From: Pelargonium nanum
Lineage: Eukaryota > Streptophyta > Magnoliopsida > Geraniales > Geraniaceae
Assembly: GCA_036897485.1 (NCBI GenBank)
Contig: JAYMTF010000232.1
Span: 1 to 43,731, forward strand
Reading direction: 5' to 3'
DNA length: 43,731 nucleotides
A program made the translations under genes and the position numbers. This document shows positions 13,401 to 24,900 of this stretch, one piece after another; positions within the stretch are counted from its first letter, which is position 1, and every line of letters begins with the position of its first letter. The notes under the pieces are model-generated. The model saw nothing but the letters and a program-made list of their open reading frames with translations. It did no database searches and was not told the DNA's origin.

Positions 13401-16400
13401 AAGAGAGCAAGTGCAATGACGATTAGGACCAGAACTGAAGTAGTGGATGCTACTATGGCAGCAACAGGCTTCTTCTTCTTTTTCCTTTCGCACAAACCCG
13501 AAAGACACAGATTCTCATCCAAACTAGCACATAAATCAAAAATCAAAACTTGAAAACTTGAGAGAATCAAAACAACAAATCTAGCTGCTATATGATCACA
13601 AAAAAATTAAAACAATGGTGTGTTTGGATTAAAATTTTCTTCAGGAACAAGAATCAAGGATAGAGGGAAAATGAGATTTTCACTATATATATTCATGGTT
13701 GGACTAACATTTTTTATCAGAAGATTGGCTTTTGAATCACATTCACATTCCTATATATTCTTCATTCTCATTCCAAAACAAATTATGCAATGTTTAATTG
13801 TGAATATTTCTCCAATTTCTGAAAAATTGAAAAACTTGATTGGAAAACAAAAAAATTCAAAATAGTTTTTCTAATTTGAAATATGAATTTTTTTACTAAA
13901 CCCGAGAAACATGCTTCTACTAAACAAGTTCTAAAATTTCCAAAATTTCTACAGAAAATTGAAAAATAAAAACGAGAACAGAAAACAGAATATAAAAATT
14001 GTTTTCTACAACTAAACGGAACCTTAATTGGGTACAGAACATACTATAGTTGCAGCTTGTTGCTGTTTGCTCTTTCCATAAGAGCTGCTGGAATTGTTCC
14101 TGACAGCTTATTGGCTGTTAAGTTTCTGCAAAAGAGACATTAAATGTTCGATGAATTTTCCTGAGAAAAAAAATATATGGAAACACATCGTGCACAGTGC
14201 TTAACCTACAATAAGTGCACAAAAAGGCGTTAAAATTTCATTGATATGTTCATTTACATGTTCTCATAGTCAGTCTACACTATTTCTACTTCCAACAGTA
14301 ACCTTGTGCACTTAAAGATTTACCAAAAAAAACATTGCTATTTGTACAAACACAGCTTTTAAAACTTACAAGAACTGTAGAGATTGCATTTCTGCTAGAA
14401 AATCAGGCACTGCTCCACTTAGGTTATTGTTGGACAAATCCCTGAGAAATTAACATGAACAAAATCATGTCACTAATTACAAAACTTGCCATTTTGTGCA
14501 TATATATGATATTGTTGCATATATATATATATATATACTTACAAATACTCTAATGATGTGAGAGCAGATAATGAAGAATCTATAGGCCCATCCAAACCAC
14601 TAGAATTCAATTTCCTGATTGCACATCAAACCAAAAAAACAAAAATAAAAACTCGTTAAGCGAATTGTTTGATCATAAATGAGTTCAAATCTCTTAATTT
14701 CTTGCATATATAGTTGGTACTAACATTGAAGTGATTCTTCGGGTTCCATCACTCGTGCACTCTACGCCTTCCCAACGATATCTTGCTGGAAAACACGGAT
14801 CTCCTTGCCAGTTTTTCTTCACGACGTAGGCGGACTTGATTCCCTCCATGGCATCAACTAGTTTTTTTCGAAGTGCAAGCACATTATTTTCTTAGGAAAC
14901 AACGAAGAACATGATTTGTGTGTGCATTCTTGCGTGCATACATGATTGCACGCGTTGACAGTGAGAGTAAACATGTTGTAAACTAACAGGGTACATGTTG
15001 TAGATTAATGTTAATGCATGCTATTCACATGTTTGTGCGGAGAGTAAACATGTTGTAAACTAACAACGAACATGTTAAAAATTAATGTTAACGCATGCTA
15101 TTCACATGCTTATGCGGAGAGCGAGAGTAAACATGTTGTAAACTAACAACGAACATGTTATAGATTAATGTTAACTCATGCTATTCACATGTTTATGCGG
15201 AGAATGAGAGTAAACATGTTGCAAACTAACAGTAAACACGTCGCGTTGAAGCAAAAATCGACAACTATCTTGCTTACCATCCGTTCGATTAGTAGGAGAC
15301 TCCACCATTCCAAGCCCCATATAGATCTCAATAGCATTGAGAGTTGGGGGAAGAGTGGATTGCTCTGTCCTGTTAAGCCTCAAAGAAATTTTGTCCCCTC
15401 CAACAAAAGCATCAGTGAACAAACTATCCGAAAAGCTCTTAGGCCTGTACAATTTCTTCTCAAAAGGACTTGGATCATTGTTCAAAAATATGTCAAATTC
15501 TCTAATCTCACCCTGCTTGATATCAACTTCAGACAAGTGTATGTACACGAAGCACCGGGAAATCAACGGGATCCAATCAAACGACAGGAGAGTCCCGTTG
15601 TTCTTGGCTTCCGCGGCCGTCCTCATCACTGAGGCCGGCAGCTGATAGTCACTGTTGCTCAGGTTGCCATCTAAAATATTACTCATAATTGGGTTTGTGT
15701 TGTTGACAAGTGCAGGAGCTGGAGGAACCCATATTCTGTCAAGAAAATCATCAGGGTACCTGAAAAAATGTTGCATTTTTTAGTGAAAATGAGGCCAAAA
15801 TTGAAGCTAAATGATGTGAAGTTTGCAAGAATGTTGCCACATTACGAAGCATACACAACTGTAAAGTAGAGCTGACAAATTGGGTCGTGTCTAGGTCAAT
15901 AAAAAGTTGTATGAAAAGTAAACGTGCAATTTTTTTATTCAATCTCAACCGAAAACCTAAATTGTCAACTCTAAATCCAACTGAAAACTCCAACCTAGGA
16001 AGAACCCATTGACTTGAGATGTACATCCTTGGTACATGGTATGTTTCCATATGGGAGGATCCAACTAGAATCCCAAAACCCGATCCAAATCATTTACAAG
16101 TTCGAGTGACATAAAAATGGATCCAATTTTTGGGTCGGGTATTATATCAAATGTTTTTTTTAGAGATCACAGTAAAGCTGACAATTTGGACTCAAATCCG
16201 CTGGCACCCAACACCCAACTCGACTTTTGCCTGACCCCATCCATTTTTGGAAACAGGTTTATCTTGTAAATTTTTGGATCGGGCAACTCCACACAATTCA
16301 ACGCATTTTGGGCCTAAACCGAATTCTACCTAAAACCCGACTAAACTCGAAGTATTTTTCAGGTTGGGCTTGGTTAGAGTTAAACAACCTGATCCGAACC

Positions 16401-18363
16401 CAAAACCCATTTGTTAGCTTTAATTACGAATCGGGCTCAAATTCAATCTTATCAACCCGAACCCGACCCAAAACCCCTACCGAAAACCCGAACTCCCACC
16501 TCTACCAATCAATAAATGACTCACCTGATAACATTCTGAGTAGCCAGAGCCCCAAAATTCAATCTCCTAAACGGCACCAAAAACGGAAACAACCCAATCT
16601 TGTACACAACACTCTCCGGCAACGGCCTCAGCTCCAGCACCGACACAAACGGAGTCCCAGACCCATTATTCACCAAACAAACATCAAAACGCTCCGTTTC
16701 AGGCTCAAACACAACCTCCCATCTCACAACTTCATCAACCCTACTGATCTTCACGGTGGCCCAGAAATTGACGCCAATGTGCAGATCAAAAACCGGAAAC
16801 CGGTTCGCGTCGTCGTAGTTTCCGTACATAAATGAGGCTCTGATCAAGTAGGAGGTGTTGGTCCCGCGAGTCGCTCGGAGAGTGTAGCAGCTCCGGTCGC
16901 CGTCCGGGAAGCTCCGGACAAACCGGAACTGACGGTCGAGGTTGTTGTTGTTGTTGGTTAAGAATTCGGAGGAAATGTCCATGGTGGTTCCGGCGTCGGT
17001 GATGTCTTTGTCGGAAGTGTACGGGAGCTTGGTTTTGTCGTCGTTGTAGCTCTCGCCGTCGAATCCGCAGTCGTAGCTCAAGAAATCTGTGTCAAGAAAA
17101 GAAGTGAGAAGTTGAGTGGAGCTGACAATTCAGATTTTATGTCGGGTTTTTAGGTGAAAATAGTAACTTGAACCCGGCCCAAGTGGGATAGGGGCTGCGG
17201 GTTAGGTTTTATTGTAGATTGTGCAAAATTGTCCAACCTGACCAGCAATTTCAGCACAATTCTGATTTTAGGTCGAGTTTTTGGGTGAAAATGATCAACT
17301 CGAACCCGGTCCAAAAAGGTCGCGAGTATTGGATAAGGTTTTACTTGTACATTGTGCATTATTGTCCAATATGACTAGCAATTTCAGCACTAATAATCCG
17401 ACCCACCAACACCCAAAAACTGGTGTCCACGTGTTCGGGTTCAAATTTTTTATTTATATATATATATATGAGGAAAATGAATTTAATCCATGTTATTTTT
17501 GGCTTAGGCTAAGCCAAGTCAATCATAACATGACACATCATTAAAATATCACACATACCCATCCAATGAAATTGTGGGATCGGAACGACCCGTCCAGATC
17601 CAGAAATTTTAACGACGTGTCACTATTTTAGTGGTGGCTTAGCCTAAGCCAATTAATTTTTGACTTAAAATCCTTATGCTCTATATGTATATATATTTGT
17701 GGAACGGGTCTAAATTGTTACCTCTATATTGAAAATTGTCCTTTTTTTTAAAAGGAGGGCCAAACTAAATTGGATCAAATTCAATTACATTTTTGTAGCA
17801 ACTATATAATTGGAATAATTGTAAAAAAAATACTGACCAAAATTTTGAATGCATTTTTAAGGAAAGAAAATAAGTTAATATATAGTCGGTCTAGACTGGA
17901 ATCGGGCCATAAGAACCAGACCGGACCAACCAAATGAATTTACAAAATATTGGACAATATTTATACGGTTCAGCAATGGAGGAGTGTTTACAGTTGCACG
18001 ACCGGATTGGACCGGTCATCGAAGACATATGGCCAAAAATAAGATATAAGTTTTCTAGTCTAGGAACGATCTAGATCAGACTTAATCGGACGCGGCCGGA
18101 TCAAATTCAAAAAAGAAAATTTGGAATATATATGAAAAATTGTTCAGTTCGACCAAATTCGAATTAGATCGAATCTAATCAAACGAATTACAAAGAACCT
18201 AGCAAAACATATTCGGTCTGATTTAGTCCAAAATGAAATCATGACGAACCGGGTTTGACATACCTTGTTGTGCAAGAACTGAAATGTTGGAAACAAAACA
18301 AGAAATGATCAACACAAAAAGCCAAAATTTGAGCAACTCCATTGATGATTCTTGAGAGAACAT
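10401..18363 (-). CDS. Malectin-like/LRR receptor-like kinase (LRR-I type), 13 exons, 923 aa
   Basis: Predicted plasma-membrane receptor Ser/Thr kinase, same 13-exon plan as its neighbour. Exons: 18363-18264, 17086-16525, 15759-15278, 14857-14725, 14614-14543, 14441-14370, 14125-14045, 13523-13375, 13221-12881, 12642-12516, 12113-12051, 11770-11581, 10800-10401; sum 924 codons. A second Met at 18342 is an alternative start just inside the signal peptide. Malectin-like domain about 36-378, GDPC motif, three LRRs (about 426-500), transmembrane helix about 520-545, then a juxtamembrane stretch longer than in the paralogs (about 551-610), kinase with [12 protein letters not shown] (Lys about 648), HRDVKTAN and DFGLSR. 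Ends ...SPIAR; the other two end ...PLAR. Exons 5, 6, 10, 11 and 12 (72, 72, 127, 63, 190 nt) have the same lengths in all three kinase genes, showing tandem origin. Introns are rich in MITEs and minisatellite DNA. Confidence 0.93.
11254..11354. mobile_element. Short hairpin MITE with 24-bp inverted arms, intronic
   Basis: Arms 11254-11277 and 11331-11354 pair at 22 of 24 positions (GTACACAAATAAATGC... against the complement of ...GCATTTATTTGTGCAC). Total about 100 bp, in intron 12 of the receptor kinase gene. Related termini with GTGCACAAA recur at 12361-12445 and 14213-14313. Confidence 0.65.
12361..12445. mobile_element. Short MITE of the GTGCACAAA family, intronic
   Basis: Left end TTAGGTGCACAAACG and right end GCATTTGTGCACTTAG form imperfect inverted repeats about 85 bp apart in intron 10 of the receptor kinase gene. 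Confidence 0.5.
14213..14313. mobile_element. Short MITE of the GTGCACAAA family, intronic
   Basis: Left AAGTGCACAA (14213-14222) and right TTGTGCACTT (14304-14313) are exact inverted repeats about 100 bp apart, in intron 6 of the receptor kinase gene. Confidence 0.45.
14957..15240. repeat. Intronic minisatellite, about 3.5 units of 77-83 bp
   Basis: AGAGTAAACATGTTGTAAACTAACA or a variant starts at about 14964, 15041, 15124 and 15207; each unit also has CATGCTATTCACATG. It fills most of intron 3 of the receptor kinase gene. Confidence 0.8.
15850..16510. repeat. Dispersed GGGTCGGGT-type repeat in intron 2
   Basis: Starts near 'agctgacaaattgggtcg' and ends near 'cccacctctacc', with many GGGTCGGGT, AACCCGA and ACCCGAC words in both orientations. 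Similar pieces occur at 410-500, 17110-17440, 23765-23890 and about 42600-42780. Open frames through it are low-complexity and not gene-like. Confidence 0.55.
17110..17440. repeat. Dispersed GGGTCGGGT-type repeat in intron 1, two diverged copies
   Basis: Two direct copies (about 17115-17240 and 17260-17385) share GTCGGGTTTTTGGGTGAAAA-like, AACCCGG and 'ttgtgca..attgtccaa' words. Same family as 15850-16510. Confidence 0.6.
17466..17690. mobile_element. MITE with GGCTTAGGC motif, inserted in TA repeat
   Basis: Lies between TATATA runs. Subterminal GGCTTAGGCTAAGCC (17502-17516) and GGCTTAGCCTAAGCC (17637-17651) face each other. A relative in the other orientation is at 35118-35330, sharing the TGAG...GGATTTAAA-type end and the GGCTTAGGC block. 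Confidence 0.55.
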
Positions 18364-20411
18364 CTTGAGCTTGTGTATTGAAATAACTTGCATATAAGCT
18401 AGTACAAATCAAGTACATAGCTGACCAACTCTACTACATACCAAGATTCATAAACAAAAATATATCTCTCACATCTTGCTCATCAATTGGGCATTTATCA
18501 AATGTAAATAGCTTTGTCATGCACTTTTTTTCTCCATTTATAAGCATTTTTATTCTTGTTTTCTAGGCTAGTTGTTGTTGATAGGTCAAGTTCCTCCATT
18601 TTCTTCATCTACTAAGATATTAGATGTAGATGGGTCTTTGAGAAAATGTGTCCTTAGGACAAAAATTCTCAATTTTATAGCATTTATTTACTAAGAATTG
18701 TTCAAATTAAGGTTTTTATAGTGATTTGTCTCTACCAACTCATTGAGATTATCTTTGGATTAGTGTAGATTACAATTACAATTACCAATGGCTTATGAAA
18801 GACACTAAATTAATTGTTTGCCTTTGTCATTTGATAAAGATATATATAGTTATTTTGAACTAGGACAACTTAACTACCACAATTATTTTTTGTGACAAAA
18901 TTCATGCTTTAATTTGTAACATAATTAATATTTTCTTCTCCATTAGGGTCAAATAGTTTGGTACACTATGTACGGTAAGTTTAATATTATTATTGTTTAA
19001 ACTTCTATGAAATCTAAACATAAGTTATTTTACAGATTACTACATCAATTGTGCTCTAAATATATTTATATTTACTTCATTGTCTCTCCAAATACTCATT
19101 TCCAAGCACTTCTTGTACGGTCAAGTTGTTAATCAGTTTAGGCTACCGTGGTAAAATTCGACCAAATTTAATATCAGATCATATTTGTATTGTGAAAATT
19201 TTGGGTGGATAAACACGCACAAATCTGCCTATGTTGCACAAAAAGTAGAACTCCAGATGTACGTCCCAATCTGCACCCCAAAAATGAACCAAAAATCCTT
19301 TTGAGTCGTTCTAAGATTATGTAATCTTAACAGCCTTACTAGAGACCCGAATTGTCACAACTAGCTGAACATCAATGATTTGTGACCAAATGGGTTCTAG
19401 TGTGATGTTATTTAATTGTTCATAGCCTGTAAGATGCTTATGTGCTGGCTGAGTAGATAAGAGGAAAATATATATTTTATTGCTTTTTCTTGTACTAAAT
19501 TCTACAAAAGTGGCTTGTTTTGGATATTTGGTGACAAATTGTTCTTTGAAATCTTACCCAACAGATCAGTCAGATAAGCTGATATCTTTTCTAGACTATA
19601 TGTGGATGTATCTATCTTTATATGATTGTTTAATACTAGCAAAGTTTGAAGAATATACATCCAGAAAATTTAAAATCAATATATATGTGATGACCAGTAA
19701 GCTTTGAAGGATAAAGTTTTGGATGGTCTTTCATTTTGGGATAAATTTGGGATTAATCAACAAAATCTACAACATATCCAATTATGATTTGAAATGGATA
19801 TATATAGGAGTAATTTAATACGACAAACCCACTCAGACAATCTTGACAAAGAGACCGATGATCTACTTAATTTGTGGGTTATTCGATTCACAGAGCAACA
19901 TACAAATAAAATGTCGACACTACTAAATTGAGCCACAGTTCTAAAACATTTTAAATAATCAAGCCGTAAGCACTAGAAATCTCCCCATAAGCTTAAATAA
20001 TCAAGCTAAATGCACTAGAATCTTCATCTAGCTTGAAAAGCATGAATAACTAATAACGATTACACATGAAGTTTAAGACAATCACGTGAAGGTCTCTGTC
20101 AACCGCCCTCGGTCACCAATGAGTTTGCCATTTGATTCAACAACAAACTCGAAAGTTGAACTGAGGGCTCTGACATAACGACCACATTCTCCCTCCCTCC
20201 GTCATTAACGTCACAAACCTCTAGTTGCTTCGTGCACACACCAATCGAAAAACTCACCGTGAATATTCGTTGTCACGGGTTTCCAAACTCTAACAGCACT
20301 TTATAAACTTGTTATCAAGTTAAGAACAATCATACAAAACTCAAACCGACGTAAGACAAATAAAAATAATTGATATTTAAGTTAGAATAAACCATAAATT
20401 AGAATCATATT
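18364..20411. other. Gene-free spacer between receptor kinase and inositol oxygenase genes
   Basis: About 2 kb, AT-rich. It begins with the presumed promoter of the minus-strand kinase gene at 18363. A 75-aa open frame at 19480-19707 has no recognisable domain. A short direct duplication with AAATAATCAAGC and CACTAGAA lies at about 19955-20035. No gene, RNA gene or intact element seen. Confidence 0.5.
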
Positions 20412-20840
20412 CCACGTGTCAACGTCTAAATGGCCAAAAGGATCAAGCCAATCGGACTTCAACGCAGTACCTCGAGACTTTCCTATTTGCTGATGAGTAC
20501 CTAACTCTTTCCGTTTATAGCCAATACAAAATCTTAGCTGTCACTCCTCACCTCACAGCCGGACACGTGTCACTCACATCGCACGTGTCTCCACAAGCAA
20601 GTGCTCTAGTCCACGTGGGTTATTCACAAACCGACACGTAGCAATGTAAAAAATGAATGGTGAGCGTTGGATCAGAGCCTCTGTAGCTCATCATGTGATG
20701 GCGGTGTGGCGTTACCGTAAATATCTGAACTCAGTCCTAATACGACAACGTACAGTGAGGTACATAGCTGCGTTTCGTGCCACGTCATCTGGGCCCCAAA
20801 ACTCGATCCGTGAGTCTGAGTAGTTGTGACGTCAAACGCG
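20412..20840. promoter_or_regulatory. Cluster of ACGT-core (G-box/ABRE-like) sites
   Basis: Seven ACGT-core sites in about 430 bp: CCACGTGTC (20412), GACACGTGTC (20562), GCACGTGTC (20581), CCACGTGGG (20611), GACACGTA (20633), GCCACGTCA (20779) and palindromic TGACGTCA (20827). The stretch is also more GC-rich than its surroundings. bZIP and bHLH factors bind such sites, and paired ABREs are typical of ABA or stress promoters. The nearest start codon downstream is that of the inositol oxygenase gene, 1.15 kb away. Which gene it serves is inference. Confidence 0.55.
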
Positions 20841-21871
20841 CAAAGCTGACTCAGTCGAGCACATAGAAACCTCTTGTGGGACCAAGATAATATTTAATAT
20901 TCAACATTATTATTTTAAAAAATATATTAATAATTACTATGTTTTTATTAAAGCATGTTGAGACAAATAATTTAAGTGTTTTATATTTTTTTGAGGTCTC
21001 GGGTTCGAGTCTTTTTATCCACAGTAAGTGATGTTATTTTAATAGGGGAAAACTATCTTATTGTGTAGCGCAACCGATAAAAAAATAATTACTCTATTTT
21101 TACAAATTATTTTTACAAATATACTACAAAATCGAGAGTAAAATTTAATAAAGTGTGTCTCCTCATACTTGATATTCAATATTATTATTCTTCCATAGGT
21201 GTACCATCAAGAGTACATCAAATCTACATTATTGTTACCAAATTTTAGGAATGGATCTAGAGTTTTTCTTTGTTTTGTGGAGGCAAAGTAGTCAAATGAA
21301 AATTTATGAAACTATTGAGACAGAAATAAAAACCGTGGGTGGAAAAAATTAAAATTTAGACAAAAAATAGAGACAATTCCAAAAAAAAAAATTAAGGTAC
21401 AATATGAATTTTTTTTCCTAAAAATATAAGATATATATATTTAGGAGGAAATAATTTCTAGTGGAGGCAGCTTATATTATCTAAATTATGATATTCTAAA
21501 GATTGATGATCGATGGTCAATAAATTGATTCAATCTTAAATTTCGTTTAAAAAATATAATGAAACTATTTTTCACCAATATTCAACTAATTGTATTATTT
21601 ATATAATAAATGGCTATACATTGAAAAAAAGAAAAAAAGAAGAAGAAGCAAAACACCACCTCTCTCTTTCATATATGCCAACTTGTCTTGCATGGTGTAT
21701 GTTTTCAACTAGCTCTCTCTTCTTCTTTTAATAATAATAATAATAATAAAACTAAATTAAAATATATATTAAATAAAAAGAAAGAATGGATAGATATAGG
21801 AAGTAACTTAATGAATTTTCAGGGAAGGACTCATGAACTCCAAATTCTCAGGGAAGGACTCTCCGGCCAAT
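20841..21871. other. Upstream region of the inositol oxygenase gene with repeat relics
   Basis: Holds a SINE-like piece (20960-21080) and a decayed sequence at about 21245-21475 that resembles the hAT-like MITE at 33482-33715 (ATGGATCTAGAG..., TGTGGAGGCAAA). A short direct repeat TCAGGGAAGGACTC (about 21820 and 21848) sits just before the TATA box. The 62-aa open frame at 21688-21876 crosses this promoter and is not called. Confidence 0.45.
20960..21080 (+). repeat. SINE-like fragment
   Basis: GAGGTCTCGGGTTCGAGTC (20992-21010) matches a tRNA-type B box, followed by a body ending in CGATAAAAAAATAA. Related copies are at 25825-25930 and 36355-36480. Confidence 0.5.
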
Positions 21872-21879
21872 TATAAATA
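21872..21879 (+). promoter_or_regulatory. TATA box of the inositol oxygenase gene
   Basis: TATAAATA 113 bp upstream of the start codon. Transcription would be expected to begin around 21897-21910. Confidence 0.65.
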
Positions 21880-21901
21880 CCAACAACTTAACATCTCCAA
21901 A

Positions 21902-21988
21902 ATGCCACCAACATCCATTTTCTTCTCCATTTTTACACTTTTTCTCTGCATATTTCCAACCCTTTTAGCATACTATTTTCCACCATGA
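21902..21988 (+). CDS. Possible upstream ORF (28 codons) overlapping the inositol oxygenase start
   Basis: An ATG at 21902 opens a 28-codon hydrophobic frame whose TGA stop (21986-21988) overlaps the main ATG (21985-21987) in an ATGA arrangement. If the transcript includes this ATG, ribosomes reading it would end exactly on the main start, which can allow reinitiation. The expected transcription start is almost at the same place, so the uORF may be in only some transcripts. No homology is claimed. Confidence 0.35.
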   Translation: MPPTSIFFSIFTLFLCIFPTLLAYYFPP

Positions 21989-24900
21989 CCATCATTGTTG
22001 AACATCATCACTTTGGTAATTTTTTCTTTTTCTTTTTCTTTTTTCTCATATTTTTTTTCTTGTTTATATTGATCATGAACTTACTGTTATCTTGTTTTAG
22101 ATTCATTTTTTACATAGTTTTTTCTTGGCAAATATTGGGTTTGATTCTGCTTTATTTATTTGCTTGGGAACTCTTAGATTTAACTATTTTTTCTTCATTT
22201 TTATGTAATATATATATTTATTTATTTTAATGCCATCAACACCCATTTTCTCTGCATATCAACAAGCCTCACTTTGGTATAATGTTTCTGGTTTTAATTG
22301 ATGAACTCAGCTGTTTTTGCTTGTTTTAGATTCTTTTTTTCTTGGTAAATATTGGGTTTGATTCTGCTATGAAAATATGTTTTTATATATTTATTTTTAT
22401 TTTTATGTAAATTTTATTTAGTTATTTATTATTAGCAGATCATGAAGCAGAGCAAAAGAAGAATCATCCTGTTGGTGAGGAGGAAATGGTGTTGGAGTGT
22501 GGATTTATGGTGCCTCAGACCAACTCATTTGGACATGTCTTTAGGTTTATTCAATCTCTTTTATTTAAATTGATAAATTTAATTAATAAATTAATTTACT
22601 CACAACATGTTGTATTTAAATAGGCTTTAGTAGTGTTGAAAATGAAGAGATATAAAAGAAATTAGTAATATTATTTATTGATATATTATGGACAAAGGAC
22701 AAGTTTTTATCATTTATATATGTATACATACACGGATACACCTAAGAGAACACAAAACAAAATAATATTTTCTTGGCTTATTTTGAAGAAAGTACAATAT
22801 ATATAAATAAAAGAGAAAATAATAATGGATATTTAAGTCCATGTTTCTTGGTATTGCTCACTAAAATTGGGTGCAAAGGGCCTTCAATCAAGCCCATTAT
22901 GTTATTGGGCCAATCCTAAAATTTATAAATACCAATTTTAAGTATGGGCCTAAAATGTACATTATAAAATAAATAAATAATATCACAAGGAAAAAAAAAA
23001 CTTTTTTTTTTTTTTATGAAAAAAATAAACAAATTAACAGAGCATGACTTTAGTTAGTTAGTTCACTTTAAAGCATAATGTTCTTAACTCAGATTGTTTT
23101 CTCTAATTTTATTTATGTTCAACTTTGCTAAATTTCATGGTAAAAACAGGGATTATGATGCTGAAAGTGAAAGGCAAGAAGGTGTAGAGAAATTCTACCA
23201 TATCAATCACATTAACCAAACCTATGACTTTGTAAGTTTCCACCATTTGTTTCTTAATTGTGTTAACATTAAAAGTTTAGTGCACTAACCGTTTCTATTG
23301 ACACATGTTTTGTCAGTTTAACGTGTCTTACCACTTAGTAGTAAAATCTACTTGCACCAAAAAGTAGTAATATACGACCGTTTGAATTTGTAAGCCTGGC
23401 ACGTCTATGGCCCACGGTCCAAATTGTCGGGTTTAATTTAATTGTTTCTTTTTATAGATGCCTTTTAGAATTAGAAAATTATTTTTAAAATTCATTTGAT
23501 TTAATTGTATAGGCGAAAAAGATGAGAGAGGAGTATGGGAAGTTGAATAGGGTGGAGATGAGCATATGGGAATGTTGTGAACTCCTCAATGAAGTGGTTG
23601 ATGAGAGTGATCCTGACCTTGATGAACCCCAAATTGAGCATCTTTTGCAGACTGCTGAAGCCATTAGAAAAGACTACCCAAATGAAGATTGGCTCCACTT
23701 GACTGGCCTCATCCATGGTAAACTTCATTTTCATATATATTACTAAACAATGCTCGGTTTTAAATTAGAGCTGATAATTCGAGTTTTGGGTTGACAAGAT
23801 GTAATTTGAACTTAGAGTCGTAAGATATGCTTGTTTTGTTTCGTGGGTCGGGCTAGAATATGAGTTTTACATAGAAAATGTGTTGGTTGATGATGGTTTG
23901 TCCGATCTGATCCAGTTAAAAAAATTCTTGTGGTTTTGTAGATCTTGGGAAGGTGCTTCTTCTTCCTAGCTTTGGAGGCCTACCTCAATGGGCAGTTGTT
24001 GGTAAGTGACACTTATCAAACTTCCTCTTTTTTTGGTCACTCTTGATTATACTTGATAAACGGTCTGCGAGTCATCACTGATTCGACCTGATTATACTAA
24101 GTCTCAGTCAGTAACACGTGGTTTGATAAATATGCGAGCATTTCAACTCGACTTGTTGTCATTTTGGTACTAATCATGATACACATATTGTAGGTGACAC
24201 ATACCCTGTTGGCTGTGCTTTTGATGAGTCAATTGTTCATCATAAGGTATAAAAATTCTCAATCATTCTTTTATTTGTTATGAAAATCAAAATTATCTCA
24301 TTAGTTTAATTACTTGGTAAATTTTGAATTTTACAGTATTTCAAAGACAATCCAGACTACTACAATCCAAATTACAACACCAAATTTGGAGTTTACTCAG
24401 AAGGGTGTGGTCTCAACAATGTGATGATGTCTTGGGGACATGATGATTATATGTACTTGGTATTTCATTTCACTTTCCAATACCTTATAGTAAATATTTG
24501 CTAATTAATTATTTTATTTTATTTAGAAATTTTTGTAAAATATTGTTTTGGTGTTCAAATTTTTAGGTGGCCAAGGAGAACAATACAACTCTTCCTTCTG
24601 CAGCACTTTTCATTATTAGATACCACTCATTCTATGGTTAGTAGAAGAAAATAAAGTTTCTAAATATACACAAATTTTGAATAAATATTAAGGTTGGTCT
24701 AATAAAACTATATATGCAAATTTTGCAGCCTTGCACAAATCAGGAGCTTACAAGCACTTAATGAATGAGGAGGATGTTGAGAATCTAGAGTGGCTCCATA
24801 TTTTCAAGTAAGAAAAATAGGAAGGTTCAATTAGACTTATTTATGAGATTTTTTTCTTTTATAGTTCAGTTCGGCGCATTAATTCAGTCAACTTCTAGAA

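Noticed and set aside
14964..15240. CRISPR-like spaced repeats
   Set aside because: Regular repeats, but the units are similar along their whole length with no unique spacers; it is an intronic minisatellite in a plant gene.
16227..16835. 202-aa plus-strand open frame
   Set aside because: Covers a GGGTC-type intronic repeat and the antisense of the malectin-like exon; low-complexity composition, no domain.
19480..19707. 75-aa open frame in the spacer before MIOX
   Set aside because: No recognisable motif and typical of chance frames in AT-rich DNA; a retroelement remnant was considered but no retroelement motif is visible.
20992..21010. Functional tRNA gene at GGTCTCGGGTTCGAGTC
   Set aside because: Only a B-box-like segment is present; there is no complete cloverleaf, A box or acceptor stem. 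Treated as SINE-derived.
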